Shown in pieces: positions 6,346-14,651 of a stretch of 64,000 nucleotides of DNA. Position 1 is the first letter of the stretch. Every line of letters begins with the position of its first letter. The notes beneath the pieces were generated by a model that made no database searches, was not told the origin of the DNA, and saw only the letters and a program-made list of their open reading frames with translations. Origin of the DNA: Paraburkholderia caffeinitolerans (GTDB lineage Bacteria > Pseudomonadota > Gammaproteobacteria > Burkholderiales > Burkholderiaceae). The stretch lies in NCBI RefSeq assembly GCF_902859945.1, contig NZ_CADIKL010000032.1:30193-94192 (forward strand), given 5' to 3'. Made by a program: the position numbers and the translations under genes.

Positions 6346-8856
6346 ATGCCTATCATCAAACGACCGCCTTCCGCGCAGTACCCGAACAACGATCGGGAAC
6401 CCTCCTTCAACCATGGACGTCAGCCACCGCGCGGCCCGCGCGGTGACGATTCGCGCAACGAGCGCCCGCGCCGTCGCTCGTTCGGTGCGTCGATCGCACT
6501 CTGGTTCGCCGGCCTGATTGCCACGCTATGCGTGATCGGCGCGCTGATCGTCGGCTACGCGCTCGTCGTGATGGGCCCGCAGTTGCCATCACTCGATGCG
6601 CTCACCAACTATCAGCCCAAGGTGCCGCTGCGCATCTACACCGCCGATCACGTGCTGATTGGCGAGTTCGGTGAAGAGCGGCGTCAGCTCGTGCGCTTCC
6701 AGGATATCCCGGACGTGCAGAAGAAAGCGGTGCTCGCCATCGAGGACTACCGCTTCTACGAGCACGGCGGCGTGGACTTCGTGGGCATCCTGCGCGCCGG
6801 CGTCGCCGACCTGATGCACGGCGGCGCGTCGCAGGGCGCGAGCACGATCACAATGCAGGTCGCGCGCAACTTCTTCCTGTCGAGCGAGAAGACCTATACG
6901 CGCAAGATCTACGAAATGCTGCTCGCCTACAAGATCGAGCGCGCGCTCACGAAGGACCAGATCCTCGAGCTGTACATGAACCAGATCTATCTGGGGCAGC
7001 GCGCCTATGGCTTCTCGGCGGCCGCGCGCGTGTACTTCGGCAAGGACCTCAAAGACATCACGCTGGCCGAGGCCGCGATGCTCGCGGGCCTGCCGAAGGC
7101 GCCGTCCGCGTATAACCCGATCGTCAATCCGAAGCGCGCGAAGATTCGTCAGGAGTACATCCTCAAGCGCATGCTCGACCTGAACTACATTACCCAGGCG
7201 CAGTACGACGAGGCGATCAAGGAACCGCTGCATACGCGCACCGCGGGCACCGAGTACAGCGTGCATGCGGAGTACGTCGCGGAAATGGTCCGCCAGATGA
7301 TGTATGCGCAGTACAAGGACGAAACCTACACGCGTGGCCTCACGGTCACCACGACGATCGATTCCGCCGATCAGAACGCCGCCTACGCGGCCGTGCGCAA
7401 GGGCGTGATGGATTACGAGCGCCGCCACGGCTATCGCGGCCCCGAGGGCTTCGTGCAGTTGCCCGCGCCGGGCGACGACCGCGATCAGGCCATCGACGAT
7501 GCGCTCACCGATCACCCCGATAACGGTGACATCGTTTCGGCGGTGGTCATCGACGCGAGCCCGAAGTCGGTTACCGCGCAGTTGCTCGACGGCACCCAGG
7601 TCACTGTCACGGGCGACGGGCTGCGCTTTGTCGCGGGCGGGCTTTCGGCGCGTGCGTCGGCGGCCTTGCGCATCAAGCCGGGTTCGATCGTGCGCCTGAT
7701 GACGGACAACAAGAACAACTGGCAAATCACGCAGCTGCCGCAGGTGGAAGGCGCGCTCGTTTCGCTCACGCCGCAGGACGGCGCGATTCGTGCGCTGATC
7801 GGCGGCTTCGACTTCAACAAGAACAAGTTCAACCACGTCACGCAGGCGTGGCGCCAGCCGGGTTCGAGCTTCAAGCCGTTCATCTATTCGGCCTCGCTCG
7901 AGAAGGGTCTCGGGCCGGCCACCATGATCAACGACGCGCCGCTGTACTTCCCGCCCAGCACGCCGGGCGGCGACGCGTGGGAGCCGAAGGACGACGACTA
8001 CCCCGAAGGCCCGATGTCGATGCGCCTCGCGCTGCAAAAGTCGAAGAACCTCGTGTCGATCCGCATCCTCTCGTACATCGGCACGAAGTATGCGCAGGAC
8101 TACGTCACGCAGCGCTTCGGCTTCGACGCGGACAAGACGCCGCCGTACCTGCCGATGGCGCTGGGCGCGGGTCTCGTCACGCCGCTGCAGTCGGCGGGCG
8201 CGTACTCCGTGTTCGCGAACGGCGGCTATCGCATCAACCCGTACCTGATCGCCGAAGTCGACGATGCGCACGGCCAGCCGATCCTGCGCGCCCAGCCGCT
8301 CGTGGCGGGCCAGAATGCGCCGCAGACGCTCTCGCCGCGCAACGCGTTCGTGATGAACAGCCTGTTGCATTCGGTGGCGACGGCGGGCACGGGCGCGGGC
8401 ACCAACGTCCTCCACCGCGACGACCTGCAGGGCAAGACCGGCACGACCAACGACGCGCACGACGGCTGGTTTGCCGGCTACCAGCGCAACCTCGTGGCGG
8501 TAGCGTGGATGGGCTACGACCAGCCGAAGAGCCTCGGCAGCCGCGAGTTCGGCGCGCAGCTCGCGTTGCCGATCTGGGTGGAGTACATGAGCAAAGCACT
8601 GCGCGGCATGCCGCAGGAAGAGCCGCCGATGCCGGCGGGACTCTCGACGATCGGCGGCGAGCTGTACTACTCCGACGCGACGCCGGGCGCGGGCTTCATC
8701 TCGGCGATCGGCATGGAGTCGGGCAACGCGACGGGCGCGGCCAGCGATGCGAGCGGGGCGACCGGCAGCATGGGGCCGGGCGGACTGCCTACGCCGAGCG
8801 TCACGCAGAGCGAGCGCAAGCAGATCATGGATCTGTTCGAAACGAACAAGCCTTGA
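6346..8856 (+). CDS. mrcA: Class A penicillin-binding protein 1A (bifunctional)
   Basis: The 836-residue enzyme polymerises glycan strands and cross-links peptidoglycan in the periplasm. A Pro/Arg-rich cytoplasmic tail (residues 1-45) precedes one transmembrane anchor (about 48-75). The glycosyltransferase domain has the motif EDYRFYEHGGVD with catalytic Glu near residue 133 and QGASTITMQVARN. An OB-like insert follows. The transpeptidase has the active serine in GSSFKPF (Ser about 507) and KTGT near 697-700. An Ala/Gly-rich C-terminal tail ends the protein. ATG at 6346 is preferred to the upstream GTG at 6301. A strong terminator follows, so it is monocistronic. Burkholderia genomes often have more than one PBP1A; whether this is the main one cannot be told here. 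Confidence 0.93.
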   Translation: MPIIKRPPSAQYPNNDREPSFNHGRQPPRGPRGDDSRNERPRRRSFGASIALWFAGLIATLCVIGALIVGYALVVMGPQLPSLDALTNYQPKVPLRIYTADHVLIGEFGEERRQLVRFQDIPDVQKKAVLAIEDYRFYEHGGVDFVGILRAGVADLMHGGASQGASTITMQVARNFFLSSEKTYTRKIYEMLLAYKIERALTKDQILELYMNQIYLGQRAYGFSAAARVYFGKDLKDITLAEAAMLAGLPKAPSAYNPIVNPKRAKIRQEYILKRMLDLNYITQAQYDEAIKEPLHTRTAGTEYSVHAEYVAEMVRQMMYAQYKDETYTRGLTVTTTIDSADQNAAYAAVRKGVMDYERRHGYRGPEGFVQLPAPGDDRDQAIDDALTDHPDNGDIVSAVVIDASPKSVTAQLLDGTQVTVTGDGLRFVAGGLSARASAALRIKPGSIVRLMTDNKNNWQITQLPQVEGALVSLTPQDGAIRALIGGFDFNKNKFNHVTQAWRQPGSSFKPFIYSASLEKGLGPATMINDAPLYFPPSTPGGDAWEPKDDDYPEGPMSMRLALQKSKNLVSIRILSYIGTKYAQDYVTQRFGFDADKTPPYLPMALGAGLVTPLQSAGAYSVFANGGYRINPYLIAEVDDAHGQPILRAQPLVAGQNAPQTLSPRNAFVMNSLLHSVATAGTGAGTNVLHRDDLQGKTGTTNDAHDGWFAGYQRNLVAVAWMGYDQPKSLGSREFGAQLALPIWVEYMSKALRGMPQEEPPMPAGLSTIGGELYYSDATPGAGFISAIGMESGNATGAASDASGATGSMGPGGLPTPSVTQSERKQIMDLFETNKP

Positions 8857-8886
8857 TGGGCGCTCGTTGACACAAGAGCCGTCCTG

Positions 8887-8920
8887 AACGCGGCACACCG
8901 GCAACGGTGTGCCGCGTTTT
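8887..8920 (+). terminator. Rho-independent terminator of the PBP1A gene
   Basis: A 14-bp perfect stem (8887-8900 with 8905-8918) with a GCAA tetraloop merges into TTTT. One of the strongest hairpins in the window. Confidence 0.92.
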
Positions 8921-8975
8921 GTTTAGGCGCGCAGTTTTGCTTTTACATCAAGGACTTGGTTGGGTTGCCCAGGGC

Positions 8976-9103
8976 TTTTCCACAGGGCCTTCAACAAAAA
9001 TTGGGGATAAGCCTGGCGTCGGCCGGATGCTCCGTTGTCCACAGTTTTTGTTGAAGGCCCTGTTGATAACGTTGGGAGAGCGAAGCTAACTCACTGATCC
9101 ACA
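8976..9103. promoter_or_regulatory. Cluster of five DnaA-box-like sequences
   Basis: Compared with the E. coli consensus TTATNCACA, this gene-free region holds TTTTCCACA (8976-8984), TGGGGATAA (9002-9010, reverse of TTATCCCCA), TTGTCCACA (9035-9043), TGTTGATAA (9061-9069, reverse of TTATCAACA) and TGATCCACA (9095-9103). Each differs from TTATCCACA by one or two bases, and the orientations alternate. An 18-bp inverted repeat (8983-9062) overlaps four of them. The surrounding genes are not dnaA, dnaN or gyrB, so this is not the usual chromosome origin. It could titrate or bind DnaA, or be chance plus a palindromic element. Confidence 0.45.
8983..9062. repeat. 18-bp perfect inverted repeat with 44-base spacer
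   Basis: CAGGGCCTTCAACAAAAA (8983-9000) is repeated in reverse complement at 9045-9062. It lies between the PBP1A terminator and the convergent YfiM-like gene. The arms contain no coding sequence and carry half of the DnaA-box-like motifs at their outer edges. Confidence 0.85.
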
Positions 9104-9147
9104 AGGGTGTCCGCGCACACGGGCAGATTGGAGCACCTCGTGGCGCA

Positions 9148-9567
9148 TCAGAACGTGTTGCCGTACTGCAAACCGATGGTGTGGCTGTGCGGTTCGCGCG
9201 AATAAGTGAGCGCCCAGTGCGTGAGCCACGCGCCGGTGAGCGCACCCAGCGCATCGGCGAACAGATCCTTGTACGAGAAGCCGCCAGTGGGGCAGGTGCC
9301 GTTCAGGACCTGCAGCGCGAGCCCGGGCGCCGTGCCGATCAGCGTGCCGTAGACCACAGGATGATCGGTGTCGCGCGTGAGCCATCCGCCGATCGCGCCG
9401 AATGGCGCAGAAACGGCGAAGTGCTCGAGTTTGTCGGTGCCGGTCCAGCTATCCGATTCCACGCGGAAGCCACCGCGCTCCGTGGAACATTGGAGATCGG
9501 CATGCGCGGCGGCGCTGGCCATGAGAAGCGCTGCGGCGCAGAGGCCGCGATTCGATACGAGTGCCAT
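9148..9567 (-). CDS. YfiM-like exported protein, unknown function
   Basis: The 139-residue product has a signal peptide (MALVSNRGLCAAALLMASAAAHA, cleavage near residue 23). The mature part contains TGTDKLEHFAVSAPFGAIGGW and a later GFSYKDLFADALGALTGAWLTHW segment. The pattern DK-x-x-HF followed by small-residue hydrophobic helices resembles the YfiM/DUF2279 group of small outer-envelope proteins; this is a resemblance, not a firm assignment. Two cysteines in the mature part (one at LQCSTE, one at NGTCPTG) could pair in the periplasm. It points toward the PBP1A gene. Its promoter should lie in the AT-rich patch at 9655-9770. Confidence 0.75.
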   Translation of the reverse strand: MALVSNRGLCAAALLMASAAAHADLQCSTERGGFRVESDSWTGTDKLEHFAVSAPFGAIGGWLTRDTDHPVVYGTLIGTAPGLALQVLNGTCPTGGFSYKDLFADALGALTGAWLTHWALTYSREPHSHTIGLQYGNTF

Positions 9568-9867
9568 GATCGATGTCGTCGAGGTTGTAATGCGCCGTCG
9601 CGCACAGGCTGCATGGACAGCACGCGGCGATGGCGGGGCGCAAGTCGAGGTGCTTGCTGTTTATGTAGTAATCCGAATAAATTTGTTTTCGTTATCTCGA
9701 TTTGCGACGCAGTTTAGCAGCAGTATCTTGAAATTAGCGCTCAGATTTTTCTGACAGATATAGAGGGCGGAGACCGGAAGGAAGCCAGGTGGAGGGGGCC
9801 TGGACGAAGCGCGCGGTGTGGAGGTTGTTTTATTGCTTTCGCGCGCTCCGCGGCCGGGGCGGGCTTC
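9568..9867. other. Intergenic region between YfiM-like gene and efflux operon
   Basis: No gene seen. Bases 9655-9770 are markedly AT-rich for this genome and are the likely promoter region of the leftward YfiM-like gene. No clear terminator for the efflux operon, which ends at 9868, is visible. Confidence 0.5.
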
Positions 9868-11475
9868 TTAGTCCCGCGCCGGGGTTGTCGTCGGGGTGCC
9901 GTTCGCGTTCGCGTCACGAGCTTGAGCGTTCGAAGCCGAGGCGTCGGCGCCCGTTGGCGGCTGCCCCATGGCCTGGAACAGCGCGGCCGTATCCGAGAGA
10001 CGTGTGCCGCGATAGCGGATTTCATCGAGCCGCGCATTGCGCCATTGCTGCTCGCTCTGGCGCACGGCGTAGTAAGGCACGGCACCCAGCCGGTAGCGCG
10101 CGTTCGTCTCTTCGAAGACGCCCTGCGCGGTCTGCGCCGACGTGCTGGCCGCGTCGAGCGCCTGAGCGTCGTGCTCGAGCGCGGCAAGCCGGGTGGCGAC
10201 GTCCTGGAACGCCGCGAGCACGGTCTGCTTGTACGACGCGTTAGCTGCGTCGTAGGACTGCAGCGCCGCGCGGCGCTGCGCCAGGAGCGCGCCGCCGTGA
10301 AACAGCGGTTGCGTGAGCGAGGCGCCGAGGATCCAGAGCGCGCCCGCGCCGGAGGTCAACATGGGCCAACTGAAGCCGGCTTTGCCGAGGTCCGCGGAAA
10401 GCGTGATGCTCGGGAACATCTGCGCCGTGGCGGCGCCCACATCGGCGGACGCTGCAATCAGCGCTGCGCCGGCAGCCTGGATATCGGGCCGCGACTTGAG
10501 CAGCTCCGAGGGCACGACGACCGGCACCTGCGCGGGCAAGGTCAGGCTCGCGAGGTCGAGGTTGGGCGGTGCGGCGTCGGGCGTGCGCCCGAGCAGCACG
10601 GCGAGCGCGTGGCGCAGCGCAGAGAGTTGCTGGCGCAGCCCCGGCAGATTCGCGGCGAGCGAAGCCGCGCTTTGCTGCGCGTTGAGCAGGTCGGTGTGCG
10701 AGGCCGCGCCCAGCGCATAGCGCTTTTGCATGTCGTCGGCCTGAGCGTTGGCGAGCGCGACGAGCCGCTCGGTCGCGTCGATCTGCGCGTGCAGCGTGGC
10801 CGCGCCCAGCGCGCTCGTCACGATGTTTGCCGCGAGCGCACGGCGTGCCGCCTCGTACTGGAATGCCTGCATGTTCACGCGCGCGGCGAGCGCGGTGTTG
10901 TTCAGGCGCGTCGCGCCGAAAATATCGAAGGTATAGCTCGCCCGGACGAGGCCCGCGAACACGTCGTACTGGAGCTTGTCGACGCCGAGTTGCGCAGGGG
11001 CGGGCACATGCTGGCGCTGGGCGAAGCCGAGCGCGTCGACAGTGGGCAGCATCGTGCTGCCGATCTGGGCGCGCAATTGCTCGCGCGCGGCCTGCAGGCT
11101 GTGATCGGCGGAGGCGAGATTCGGGTTGTTGGCGAGTCCCTCGTCGACGAGCCCATCGAGTTCGGGCGAGCCGTAGAGCGCCCACCATTGCGGCGCCGGT
11201 TGGGTGCCCGTCACGAACTGCTGAGCGACGCCCTGCGCGGCGACGGTCTGCGCGGGCTGAGCCTCCACGCCATAGTGCGCTGGCTCCGGCATCGCGGGCG
11301 GCGCGCCGCCCGGACCCCATGTGCAGGCGCTCGCGAATATCGCGCATAGTGCTGCCGAGCCCGTGCGCAGGCCCACCAGATGCGACGCGAGCGAAAGGCG
11401 TGCCTTGATCGGCGCACCATCGGCACCATCGGCACCATCGCTCAGAATGCGGCCCAGAATGCGGTTCCGTTTCAT
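9868..11475 (-). CDS. RND efflux outer-membrane lipoprotein (NodT/OprM type)
   Basis: This 535-residue protein is the outer-membrane channel of the tripartite pump encoded by the three genes here. A hydrophobic signal region ends in FASAC with the candidate lipidated Cys near residue 51. Two repeated outer-membrane-efflux domains follow, with QWWALYGSPELDGLVDEGLANNPNLASA and ...RSDIQ-type motif LKSRPDIQAAGAALIAASADVGAATAQMFPSI typical of the NodT family (given here in part only). The N-terminal region before the signal core is long (about 37 residues) and contains a 9-base repeat encoding Gly-Ala-Asp. The start ATG overlaps the stop of the RND gene by 4 bases, giving translational coupling. 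It is last in the operon. Confidence 0.92.
   Translation of the reverse strand: MKRNRILGRILSDGADGADGAPIKARLSLASHLVGLRTGSAALCAIFASACTWGPGGAPPAMPEPAHYGVEAQPAQTVAAQGVAQQFVTGTQPAPQWWALYGSPELDGLVDEGLANNPNLASADHSLQAAREQLRAQIGSTMLPTVDALGFAQRQHVPAPAQLGVDKLQYDVFAGLVRASYTFDIFGATRLNNTALAARVNMQAFQYEAARRALAANIVTSALGAATLHAQIDATERLVALANAQADDMQKRYALGAASHTDLLNAQQSAASLAANLPGLRQQLSALRHALAVLLGRTPDAAPPNLDLASLTLPAQVPVVVPSELLKSRPDIQAAGAALIAASADVGAATAQMFPSITLSADLGKAGFSWPMLTSGAGALWILGASLTQPLFHGGALLAQRRAALQSYDAANASYKQTVLAAFQDVATRLAALEHDAQALDAASTSAQTAQGVFEETNARYRLGAVPYYAVRQSEQQWRNARLDEIRYRGTRLSDTAALFQAMGQPPTGADASASNAQARDANANGTPTTTPARD
11415..11441 (-). repeat. Three tandem 9-bp units inside the outer-membrane channel gene
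   Basis: Three near-identical copies of CACCATCGG (11415-11423, 11424-11432, 11433-11441, the last ending in C) encode Gly-Ala-Asp repeats near residue 15 of the channel. Changes in copy number would stay in frame. Confidence 0.7.
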
Positions 11476-14400
11476 GATGCGTTCTCCGCATGGGGGCGTG
11501 GCGCGTCGGTTTCGTTGCTGCGCACGCGGAACGCGGCGGCGTAAAGCGCAGGCAGGAAGAACAGCGTGAGCACGGTCGCGCTCGTGATGCCGCCCATCAG
11601 CGCGGTCGCCATCGGTCCGAAGAAGTTCGAGGGCACGAGCGGAATCAGCGCGAGCACGGCAGCCGCCGCGGTCAGGATGATCGGGCGGAAGCGCCGCACC
11701 GTTGCGCCGACGATGGCGTCGAAGCGCTTGTGCCCGGCGCGGATGTCGCTCTCGATCTGATCCACGAGAATCACCGAGTTGCGCATGATGATGCCGAACA
11801 TGGCGATCACGCCCAGCATCGCGACGAAGCCGAATGGCTCGCGGAAAACGATCAGCGCGAGCGCCACGCCGATCAGCCCGAGCGGTGCGGTGAGCACGAC
11901 CATCATGACGCGCGAGAGGCTTTGCAACTGGATCATGAGCAGCGTGAGCACGGCGATCGCGAGAATCGGCAACTGCGCGTAAATCGACGCCTGGCCTTTC
12001 GCGCTTTCCTCGACGGAGCCGCCTACCTCGATGCGGTAGCCGGAGGGCAGCGTCGCGCGCATCGGCTCCAGTTGTTTTTGCAGCGCGTGCGTGACGTCGA
12101 TGCCTTGCGCGCCCGTGCGCACGTCGGCCTGCACGGTGAGCGTGGGCTGCCGGTCGCGCGACCAGATCACGCCGTATTCGAGCGTGTTCTCGAGGTGCCC
12201 GATCGCGCCGAGCGGCACGGGGCCGTTTGGCGTGGGCATGGCGAGCGAGAGCATATGGGCGGGAGCCACGCGTTCGTTCGGCGGCGAGCGCAAGTCCACG
12301 CCGATCAGCTTGTCGCGCTCGCGGTACTGCGTGACGGTGTAGCCGGAGTAAGTCATCTGCAGGAAGTTCGCGACGTCCTGTGAGGAGATGTTGAGCGCAC
12401 GCGCCTTTTGCTGGTCGATCTCGAAGTGCAGCGAGCGCTCGGCGGGTTCGTCCCAGTCGAAGTGGACGTTATCGGCGCGTTTGTCTGCGCGCATGATCGC
12501 GGCCACGCGCTCGGCGATGCCGCGCACGGTCGCGATGTCGTCGCCGCTCACGCGGAACTGCACGGGATAGCCCACGGGCGGCCCGTTTTCGAGGCGCGAA
12601 AGGCGCGTGCGCACGGCCGGGAAGTCGTTGCGCAGCTTCATCTCGAGCCAGCTCGCGAGCTTCTCGCGATCCTCCACGGACTTGGTCGTGATGACGAACT
12701 GCGCGAAATTCGGCTGCTGCAATTGCTGATCGAGCGGCAGATAGAAGCGCGGCGCGCCGGTGCCGACAAAGTCGATCGAGTGGTCGATCTCGGGCCGGCC
12801 CTTCAGCGCTTCTTCAAGGCGCTTCGTTTCGCGCAGCGTGGCGTCGAACGCACCGCCCTCGGGCAGACGCACGTCCACGAGCAGCTCGGGGCGGTCCGAG
12901 CTCGGGAAGAACTGCTGCGGAATCGCCGCGAAGCCCGCGAGCGCGATCACGAACAGCACGGCGGTCAGTGCGAGCACAACGAGATGGCGCTCGATGCACC
13001 AGCCAACCCAGCGACGCAGGCGGTGGTAGAAACGCGTGTCGTAGATGTCTTCTTCGTGATGTTCACCGTGCGCCGCGGCCTCGGTGGTGCCCTGCGCGCC
13101 GGCGCCGGGTTTGCGCTCGGGCAGCAGCCGATAGCCGAGCAGCGGAATCAGCACGACCGCCGCGAACCACGAGGCGATCAACGCGATCGCCGATACCTGG
13201 AAGATCGATCGTGTGTATTCGCCCGTGCTCGACTTCGCGAGCACGATGGGCAGGAAGCCCGCGACCGTGACGAGCGTGCCGGTGAGCATCGGGAACGCCG
13301 TGCTCGTGTACGCGAACGCGGCGGCGCGGGTGCGGTTCCACCCTTGCGCGAGCTTCACGGCCATCATCTCGACGGAAATGATGGCGTCGTCCACGAGCAG
13401 GCCCAGTGCGAGCACGAGCGTGCCGAGCGAGACCTTGTGCAGGCCGATGTCGAATAGATTCATCACGAGCGCGGTGACGGCGAGCACGATCGGAATCGTG
13501 ATCACGACCACCATGCCGGTGCGCACGCCGAGCGAGACGAGGCTCACCACGAGCACGATGCCCACGGCCTCGGCCACTGCCTCGATGAAGTCGTCGACTG
13601 AACGCGAGACCGCGTCGGGCATGCTCGACACTTCCACGAGCTTCAGGCCCGCGGGCAGTTCGCGGCGCAACTCGTCGATGCGCTTGTCCAACGCGTGGCC
13701 AAGCTGGATCACGTCGCCGCCCGGTTGCATCGTGACGCCGATGCCGAGCACGGCCTTGCCCTGGAAGCGCATCTGCGTGGCGGGCGGCTCGTCGTAGCCG
13801 CGCCGGATCGTGGCGATGTCGCCGAGACGGAAACTGCGGCCATTCACGCTGATGAGCGTGTCCGCGAGCGCCTTGAGGTCGGTGAATTGCCCGCTGGGAC
13901 GCACGAATACGCGATCGTCGGCGGTGTTGAGCGTGCCGGCCGCCGCGACGCTGTTCTGCGCGCCGATCGCCTGGCCGATCTGCGTGGGTGAAATGCCCAG
14001 ACGCGTGAGCTGCGCGTTCGGGATCTCCACGAAGATGCGCTGGTTCGGATCGCCGAAATAGTCGACCTTGCCGACATCTTTCACGTGCAACAGCTCCTCG
14101 CGCAGATTGTCGGCATAGTCGTGCAGCTGCGCGGGCGAGAAGCCATCGCCTTCGAGTGCGTAGATGTTGGTGTAGACGTCGCCGAACTCGTCGTTGAAGA
14201 ATGGGCCTTGCACGCCGGGTGGCAGCGTCGCCGCGATGTCGCCCACTTTCTTGCGCACCTGGTACCAGGTCTCGCGCACCTCGCTCACGGGCGCTGAGTC
14301 CTTCATCACGAAGAACACGAGCGATTCGCCGGGGCGAGAATAGCTGCGCAGGTAGTCGATATTGGGCGTTTCCTGGAGCTTGCGGCCGATGCGGCCAGTG

Positions 14401-14651
14401 ACTTCGTCCTCGACCTGGCGCGCGGTGGCGCCGGGCCAGAAGGTCTGGATCACCATCACGCGAAACGTGAACGGCGGGTCCTCCGACTGCGAGAGCCGCG
14501 AGTAGGAGAGCGCGCCGAAGATCGTGGCGAGGGCGATCAAGAAGGTGACCAGCACCTGATGGCGCAGCGCCCATGCCGAAAGATTGAAGCGCCCCTCGTC
14601 GTGATCGAAGCCCGGGGCCTGGTCACTGCGCTGGTCACCGAGCTGGCTCAT
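11472..14651 (-). CDS. RND efflux pump inner-membrane transporter
   Basis: The 1059-residue product is a full-length hydrophobe/amphiphile-efflux-type RND transporter using the proton gradient to export drugs or other small molecules. It has the first helix after a short N-terminal tail (HQVLVTFLIALATIFGALSY), porter domains with FFNDEFGDVYTNIYAL, then a helix bundle with GLLVDDAIISVEMMAVKLAQG (proton-relay Asp pair in helix 4) and the second half starting near ERHLVVLALTAVLF. The IRNSVILVDQIESDI-like element near residue 960 reads MRNSVILVDQIESDI. It overlaps both neighbours by ATGA. The sequence is nearer to the triclosan/heavy-chain type (TriC, VexF) than to AcrB. The substrate is not evident. 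Confidence 0.94.
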   Translation of the reverse strand: MSQLGDQRSDQAPGFDHDEGRFNLSAWALRHQVLVTFLIALATIFGALSYSRLSQSEDPPFTFRVMVIQTFWPGATARQVEDEVTGRIGRKLQETPNIDYLRSYSRPGESLVFFVMKDSAPVSEVRETWYQVRKKVGDIAATLPPGVQGPFFNDEFGDVYTNIYALEGDGFSPAQLHDYADNLREELLHVKDVGKVDYFGDPNQRIFVEIPNAQLTRLGISPTQIGQAIGAQNSVAAAGTLNTADDRVFVRPSGQFTDLKALADTLISVNGRSFRLGDIATIRRGYDEPPATQMRFQGKAVLGIGVTMQPGGDVIQLGHALDKRIDELRRELPAGLKLVEVSSMPDAVSRSVDDFIEAVAEAVGIVLVVSLVSLGVRTGMVVVITIPIVLAVTALVMNLFDIGLHKVSLGTLVLALGLLVDDAIISVEMMAVKLAQGWNRTRAAAFAYTSTAFPMLTGTLVTVAGFLPIVLAKSSTGEYTRSIFQVSAIALIASWFAAVVLIPLLGYRLLPERKPGAGAQGTTEAAAHGEHHEEDIYDTRFYHRLRRWVGWCIERHLVVLALTAVLFVIALAGFAAIPQQFFPSSDRPELLVDVRLPEGGAFDATLRETKRLEEALKGRPEIDHSIDFVGTGAPRFYLPLDQQLQQPNFAQFVITTKSVEDREKLASWLEMKLRNDFPAVRTRLSRLENGPPVGYPVQFRVSGDDIATVRGIAERVAAIMRADKRADNVHFDWDEPAERSLHFEIDQQKARALNISSQDVANFLQMTYSGYTVTQYRERDKLIGVDLRSPPNERVAPAHMLSLAMPTPNGPVPLGAIGHLENTLEYGVIWSRDRQPTLTVQADVRTGAQGIDVTHALQKQLEPMRATLPSGYRIEVGGSVEESAKGQASIYAQLPILAIAVLTLLMIQLQSLSRVMMVVLTAPLGLIGVALALIVFREPFGFVAMLGVIAMFGIIMRNSVILVDQIESDIRAGHKRFDAIVGATVRRFRPIILTAAAAVLALIPLVPSNFFGPMATALMGGITSATVLTLFFLPALYAAAFRVRSNETDAPRPHAENAS

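Noticed and set aside
6589..8904. A 771-residue minus-strand ORF over the PBP1A gene
   Set aside because: Antisense shadow; all PBP motifs are on the plus strand.
8976..9103. Possibility that the DnaA-box cluster is the chromosomal origin
   Set aside because: No dnaA, dnaN, gyrB, rpmH or parAB nearby and no AT-rich unwinding region; kept only as a DnaA-binding candidate.
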